In this document: positions 58,554 to 64,000 of the stretch, in pieces
Numbering within the stretch: the first letter of the stretch is position 1
Layout of the letters: every line of letters begins with the position of its first letter
Assembly: GCA_015680685.1 (NCBI GenBank)
Contig: MNCI01024945.1
Coordinates: 237,642-301,641 of the forward strand
Direction: 5' to 3'
Length of the DNA stretch: 64,000 nucleotides
From: Gnetum montanum
Lineage: Eukaryota > Streptophyta > Gnetopsida > Gnetales > Gnetaceae
Notes under the pieces: generated by a model
The model's database searches: none
The model's input: only the letters and a program-made list of their open reading frames with translations
What the model was told of the DNA's origin: nothing
Translations under genes and position numbers: made by a program

Positions 58554-58850
58554 AATCGAAGAGATCATAGACAAGGACGAGGAAGAGGTCGTGGACGTGG
58601 ACGTGGACAAGGACGACAACGCATAGATGAACATGAAAATCAATTAGCAGTCATTCCTACTGATGAAAATGTTCATCAACCTTGATTGCATCAAGAAGTT
58701 ATTTCAGATCTAGGACGTGGTCGTGGTCATGGACGAGGTCATGGAGATTTGATGGTTGAAGATGAATTAGTTATAGAACAAAGACGTGCACAAGGGTGTG
58801 AAAGACAAGAACATTTTAGACAATGAAAAAGACAAGCAGAAGTGGCAGAA
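58554..58850 (+). pseudogene. RG-rich N-terminal extension with two premature stops
   Basis: The stretch is in frame with the intact Helitron ORF that follows. It encodes NRRDHRQGRGRGRGRGRG and, later, DLGRGRGHGRGHGD, an RG-repeat likely to bind nucleic acid. TGA codons at 58683-58685 and 58824-58826 interrupt it. Each would be Arg if the first base were C, as expected from C-to-T decay at a CG site. Translation could still start at ATG 58851. Confidence 0.65.
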
Positions 58851-61800
58851 ATGTTAGATTTAGTCGCAAGACTTGGTCAGGAACAAGGTCAACCAAGATT
58901 GCGAATGGAACATCAACAAATATCTTCTGAACATACGAACAATCAGGTATCTCATCCAAATCTTCATAAGTCTAATACAGAAATCATGCATGCAATAACA
59001 AGATTTTCAAGCGAGGTTGATAAGTTTAGTGTTCCCCGATCATGTGGTATTTGCAATGAAAGTTTTTTGAGTATCTTAATGAAACCTATACAAAGATTTG
59101 GTCCAACGTGTGCAAGGTGTGCAAATGAAAAGGCAATGGGGATCTTGAATCATGCTGGTGATGAGATTAAGTGTTTCTCTGTTGATAATGATATGGATCC
59201 AGAACCCCAGCCAATAATCTTATCAGAACTATCAGAAGTTGAAGAAATGCTTATATCACGAATTAATCCTATTTTACAAGTTACACATGCTATTGGAGGT
59301 CAATTACAATATAAAGGACATACCATAAGTTTTATGCAAGATGTATCTGACATTGCAACTAGGCTACCTTTGAGGATTCATGAAATCCCAATGCTGATAC
59401 TAAGACGGGTTGATCAAAATGGAACAACCTATAACTTTGTTGTAAATAAAAAGCGTGTGTATGCTGCCTTATTGTATAAGAAACAGAATGATCCTTTCTA
59501 TCAGGATGTAGAAATAAATGAGCATGCTTTGGATGATGTCAGTGATATAGGAGATGTTAATGTCTTTGAAAGGATTCGTTATATTAGATTGTCTGAGGAG
59601 GATGGTGAGATGAGATTACAGTTTGATGGTCCTTTGGTTGATTTAAAGGAGGAAAATATTATTAGACACACATCATCAGTAGCATCACGTCCAGTTCTTC
59701 TAGGGAAAGAACTTGATCTGGTAAGAGCTTGGTTAGAAAATCCAACTGTTGTAAGTTCAGATTATGCGCAATGGCCAACACTTTCAGAGTCACCCATCAA
59801 TGAGTTCAACACAGTTGGAATGCTTCCAATGTCATTTCCAACGTTGTTTCCACGTGGAAAATGTGACTTCCTTGCAAGAAGGTCCAAGGATGTCATGTTA
59901 CATGAATATGCTAGACATCTACTTCGATATAGGGATGGCAGATTTGGACGTCATAAAAGATTCAGGTATCATAAATTAGTTACATTTACATTGCTAAATA
60001 GCATTCATGTTTTTGACATCTTATGAACTAATTACATAGGAATTTTATTTTCATTTTTTTCAGGTATCACATTTATAACATGATAATGAGACATCGTGCA
60101 CTGAAATCAACATCAGTATTCTTCAAAAAAAATATTACAGAAGCACCTTTGACAATCCAAGAATTACGTGAAGGACTTCAAAATGCACCATCAGATAATT
60201 TTGTTGATAATTTGATGAGATTTGGAACAACGATACGAGGAACGCCTTCGTACTGGAGAAAATGCAAAGCGCAGTTGTTTGATTTGATAAATGAGTTGGG
60301 TGCACCAACTGTTTTTTTTACTCTGAGTGCAGCAGATCTTTATTGGCCAGACCTACATAAGGTAATGCCTACAGAACCCCCACAAAATGTTTCTGAGATA
60401 AGAGAGTGGAAAATGAAAAATATTATTGAGAACCCACATATAGTTGCTGAGTTTATGCATCTTCGACATAAGGCATTTCGAGAAATGATTTTATTTCAAG
60501 AATTTGATGTGGTTGATTACTGGACAAGATATGAATGGCAACATAGGGGATCACCACATGTCCATGGCTTTCTTTGGATCAAGGGAGCCCCAAACATAGA
60601 TGAACTTGATTGGAATGACCCAGAAGCAGTTAGAAAGACAAGAGAGTTTTTTGATGCAATAACAAATGCATGGAATAGTAGATTCAATCAAGATGGAATA
60701 TCCAATCATGTAAGTTGTTTAGAATTTGTACATATTTATTTTAAATGTTAGAAAATTGTTTATGTTTTTTTGAAGATTCATTATAACAATTATACAAATC
60801 TTTCATTTGTAGATGCAACGCGTTAATAATCCCAGGCATCCATGCGAAATTCAAAGTCAACAGCTGCAATTTATGGATCTTGACATTGATTATGATGAGC
60901 TCCTAAATTCAGTTCAGCGACACACACAATGTAAGAGAGGAGCATGTTTAAGAATCCGAAATCATGTGCAAGTTTGCAGGTACAATTATATTTCTCTGAA
61001 TACCTATATTTTTATTTGCATCATGAATGTATGATATCTAGGAAAATAATTTTATAACTTTAATTTATTACCTTAGGTATAATGTTCCATGGCCATTGCG
61101 AGCTCAATCAGATCTCTTTCAAGATCCTGAAAACAAAAATCATGTTACATATGAACCACGTAGAAATGATCCAAGGTTGAATGTTCATAATAGAATGATC
61201 CTTCAAACATGGAGAGCAAACACAGACTTTCAACCAGTCCTTGACAAATATGTTGTTATTAAATATATTGCAAAATATGCGGCAAAATCTGAAAAGAAGT
61301 CAAGATGCTTTCATGATTTATTACTTCGTATTGCTGAATCTCGAAACCCTGAAGAAAATGCATTGACTGCATACAAAAGACTGATGATGGATGCTGCAGC
61401 TGATAGAGACATAGGTGCCATGGAGGTTTGTCATATGCTATATGAACTTCCATTAGTTGAATGCAGTCGACAATTTGATACTATAAATGTGTCTAGAGAT
61501 ATGTATAAAAGAGTTGTACCAGATGTAGATGGAGATGAGGAACCAGAACCATATACAACCCTTATCAATGCATATCAAAAGAGACCACTAGAAATGGAAG
61601 GAGTTTCATTGTTGAATGCTACGAAATATTTTACCTTTATCTCAAAGAAGAGAGAGCTACCAGTGTGGAAGCCTCGACAACAACCAGTTGTTGTAAGGAC
61701 ATTTCCAAAATTTAGAGTAGCTCCAAGAGTAGGAGAGGAGAAATGGATAGATTACTGTTGGGCACAGCTACTACTACACTATCCTTTTAGAGATGTCAAA

Positions 61801-63555
61801 CATGATTTGGGAAGAAATGATGAAGAAATTGAACGAAGATGGATTTCGGTTCGACACATCTATGAATTGGAACAGGAGACATTCGATGAAGAGTTTGAAC
61901 GTGCTTGCGAGGAAGAGAGGCAGTATACAGATATTATTCCGGAAAGACAGGATGGTGTTGAATATGATTTTGAAGTACTAAATCGACATCTACTTGCATC
62001 AGCTCATTTTCAACGAAGTGAACTTGAAATGCTTGGATTAAGAGATCGAGATAGACAGAATGAATGGTCAGCCAGCTATCCAGGAGAAGATGTTGCAAAG
62101 ATTGCTACATCTTTTGTCCATGGTCATAGATCACATGGTATAATAACACATTCAGGAAATAACGACAATCAGGTGGACATATCTTCTCTAGGAGTTCAAC
62201 AGAAGAAATGCTACAAGATTATCACTGGCCATCTATATATGCAACAATTCGAAATGGATGAAATTTCTCCTCTGTTGATGATTATTCAAGGTACAGCAGG
62301 CACAGGAAAATCGTATCTCATTGATACGATTCGTAAAGAATTCAGTCGAACTTGCTCATCTGGAAAGAATAGCTTATTGGTGCTCGCCCCTACTGGTGCT
62401 GCAGCATATAATATTAATGCAACTACAGTACATTCTGCGTTGAAGATTGGAATCGGAGAATACAAACCATTGGCTGCATCAACTTTGTCATCATTGCAAA
62501 ATAAATACAAATACTTGAAGTATATTATTATAGATGAAATGAGTTTCATAGGTGGCAAATTGCTTAGCAGCATTGACCGAAGGCTTAAGGAAATATTTCC
62601 AGATAATCGTTTGGATAACTTTGGTGGTAGATCTATGATACTCATTGGAGATCTTGCACAGCTTCCACCTGTTAAAGATGTTATATCGTACTTATCATCT
62701 CAGATGCATGTGAAGAATTTGTGGTTGGCATTCAATAAATTTGTAACCTTGGATGCTGTGTATCGACAAAGGGGTGATGATTTGCAACAACAAAGATTTA
62801 GAGAAGTTTTGATGAATGTACGAGAAGGAAAGATGAGTGATGAGGATTATGAATTTTTAAGCCTGAGAATGCAACTTCCATCAACATCGGATGGGCGAGA
62901 TGGATTTGAGGATTCTGTGCATTTGTTTGATACGAAGGATAAAGTGCATATGCATAATGAAAAAATATTGCTCAAAATGCAGAAGCCAGTTGCACGGTGC
63001 ATAGTAGATAGAAGGACAAATGGTGTGAATTTTTGGGATGATTCAGAAGGAGAATTGGACCGAGTAGTGTTCATTTGTGAGGATGCAAAGGTTATGCTCA
63101 CTGTTAATCTATGGCCAGAAGCAGGATTGGTTAATGGTGCATGTGGAGTCATTAAGAAAATAATATATAGTCCACACTGTCAACCTCCACAATTGCCATC
63201 GTATGTCATCGTTGAATTTGACTCCTATATTGGAGTATCATCTGATAATGAACATCCTCGACAAGTACCCATTGCACTGATCATACGTGGAGGATCTCGC
63301 CAAGTACCACTTAGATTAGCATGGGCTTTAACGATACATAAGTCACAGGGAATGACATTGGAGAAAGCATGTATAGATGTTGGTAGCAGAGAAACAACAG
63401 GTCTAACATTTGTGGCACTATCTCGAGTGAGGAGTATTTACTGTTTGAAGATATTCCCTCCGATCTCCAAAGAAAGATATATCAAGATATTTAAGGCTTC
63501 GCACCTTCAGAGTAGATTGGATGAAGAGCAATGCATTAAATCAAATGAAGAATGA
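58851..63555 (+). CDS. Helitron Rep-helicase (RepHel), four exons
   Basis: The rolling-circle transposase of a Helitron. Exons are 58851-59965, 60064-60709, 60813-60979 and 61077-63555. Introns of 98, 103 and 97 bp have GT...AG ends, and the spliced frame is 1468 codons with no stop. Numbering from ATG 58851: zinc finger C65, C68, C87, C90 (CGIC...CARC); the Helitron-like N-terminal domain, including MLISRINPILQ and MRHRAL; HUH metal-binding H537-V-H539 in GSPHVHGF; a tyrosine block KYIAKYAAK with Y706 and Y710; then a Pif1-type SF1B helicase with Walker A GTAGTGKS 1048-1055, DE 1129-1130, GDLAQLPP 1167-1174, TIHKSQG from 1395 and SRVRS near 1425. The nuclease nicks and joins single strands; the helicase unwinds the donor. 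All key residues are present. No RPA or OTU domain follows within the window. Confidence 0.93.
59966..60063 (+). other. Intron of the Helitron gene
   Basis: 98 bp, donor AG|GTATCA, acceptor TTTTTTTCAG|GT. Removing it joins the two halves of an Arg codon and links HKRFR to YHIYN, a junction conserved in Helitron proteins. The second and third introns (60710-60812 and 60980-61076) are similar in length; the third also splits an Arg codon. Confidence 0.85.
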
Positions 63556-64000
63556 TCTCGTTCTTTTCTGTCAATTAAATTTTACCTTTTTGAATGTTAG
63601 ATCATTTGTAACTATACATTTTCAATTATGCAAGTTTGTACATTGATCATTTCTGCTGTATTACAACATGTTTATGATCATTCAATAAAGCATTCCATGG
63701 TCTTACAATATTTCTATCTGTTATGTTTAAATCATCGCTGTAGCAGAAGACGACTGGCGATCACTAACTTAGTTATATATATTTATAATATATATCTATA
63801 AATTGGCCGATAGAATCTTATAAGAATACAAGTAAAAAGTTCTTTGACTAAAAAATTTCACGCTTTCTGGACGAAGAACAAGATTTAAAAACCCAAATTT
63901 TCGTGCCTTTTGGACGAAGAACTAAGAGTTCTGTACCTTATTTTTCCTAAGGATGGGTTTTCTGAAAAAACAAATTTAATGAATTAGTGTATGCTCTCAC
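63556..64000 (+). other. 3' flank of the Helitron gene
   Basis: AT-rich untranslated sequence with a poly(A) signal AATAAA at 63684-63689. A 43-bp-spaced direct repeat containing GGACGAAGAAC (63869 and 63912) and a small hairpin (AGAACT, loop, AGTTCT at 63918-63932) follow. No further ORF. Confidence 0.5.
63684..63689 (+). terminator. Poly(A) signal of the Helitron gene
   Basis: AATAAA 129 bases after the stop codon, followed by T-rich sequence, suits plant 3' end formation. Confidence 0.5.

Noticed and set aside
62286-62645. 119-codon minus-strand frame
   Set aside because: It lies antisense to the helicase Walker A/B region of the Helitron gene and is a shadow.
63918-63950. Hairpin AGAACT/AGTTCT followed 14 bases later by CTAA, like a Helitron 3' end
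   Set aside because: The stem is only six base pairs and the next base after CTAA is G, not the T expected at a Helitron insertion site. The true 3' end is probably outside the window.

Overview
The window reads as plant nuclear DNA, most likely from a large, slowly purged genome such as a gymnosperm. That is an inference: it is AT-rich, CG-poor, intron-bearing and almost wholly made of decayed retrotransposons, and no single-copy host gene could be recognised. There are no bacterial-style operons, rRNA or tRNA genes.

Layout. 1-907 is the 3' part of a Ty3/gypsy LTR (D). 962-4413 is a minus-strand Ty3/gypsy remnant (F: LTR, tRNA-iMet primer site, gag, protease). 4414-6849 is mostly unrecognised, with a possible solo LTR. 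6850-9622 holds non-LTR (LINE) debris on both strands. 9623-54689 is a stack of LTR retrotransposons nested inside one another. 54690-56250 is the reverse-transcriptase half of the LINE whose endonuclease half lies left of the stack. 56280-64000 is different in texture: CG-rich, with a 47-bp satellite, a GC-rich open stretch and a nearly intact Helitron Rep-helicase gene with introns.

The nest, from oldest to youngest: a plus-strand LINE; E, a minus-strand chromovirus with long LTRs, all pol domains and a chromodomain, inserted in the LINE; A, an Athila-like element inserted in E's 3' LTR with a CATAC target duplication and an empty site visible in E's other LTR; B, a related element inserted in A's gag; and C, a related element inserted in B's pol with an AAGCT/AAGTT duplication. 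A, B and C have LTRs bounded by TGATGAG...CTCATCA. B and C keep recognisable tRNA-Asp primer sites; that of A is lost. All three have gag-PR-RT-RH-IN order. A and C also carry a long third ORF between integrase and the 3' LTR, which B has lost. All retroelement frames are broken by stops and frameshifts and LTR pairs are strongly diverged, so even the innermost insertion is old.

The Helitron gene stands apart. Removing three GT-AG introns of about 100 bp gives a continuous frame of 1468 codons from an ATG at 58851, with zinc-finger, HUH nuclease, tyrosine and Pif1/SF1B helicase motifs intact. An Arg/Gly-rich upstream extension is interrupted by two TGA codons that look like decayed CGA codons. 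It is the only open, possibly functional gene in the window. Its element ends were not located with confidence.
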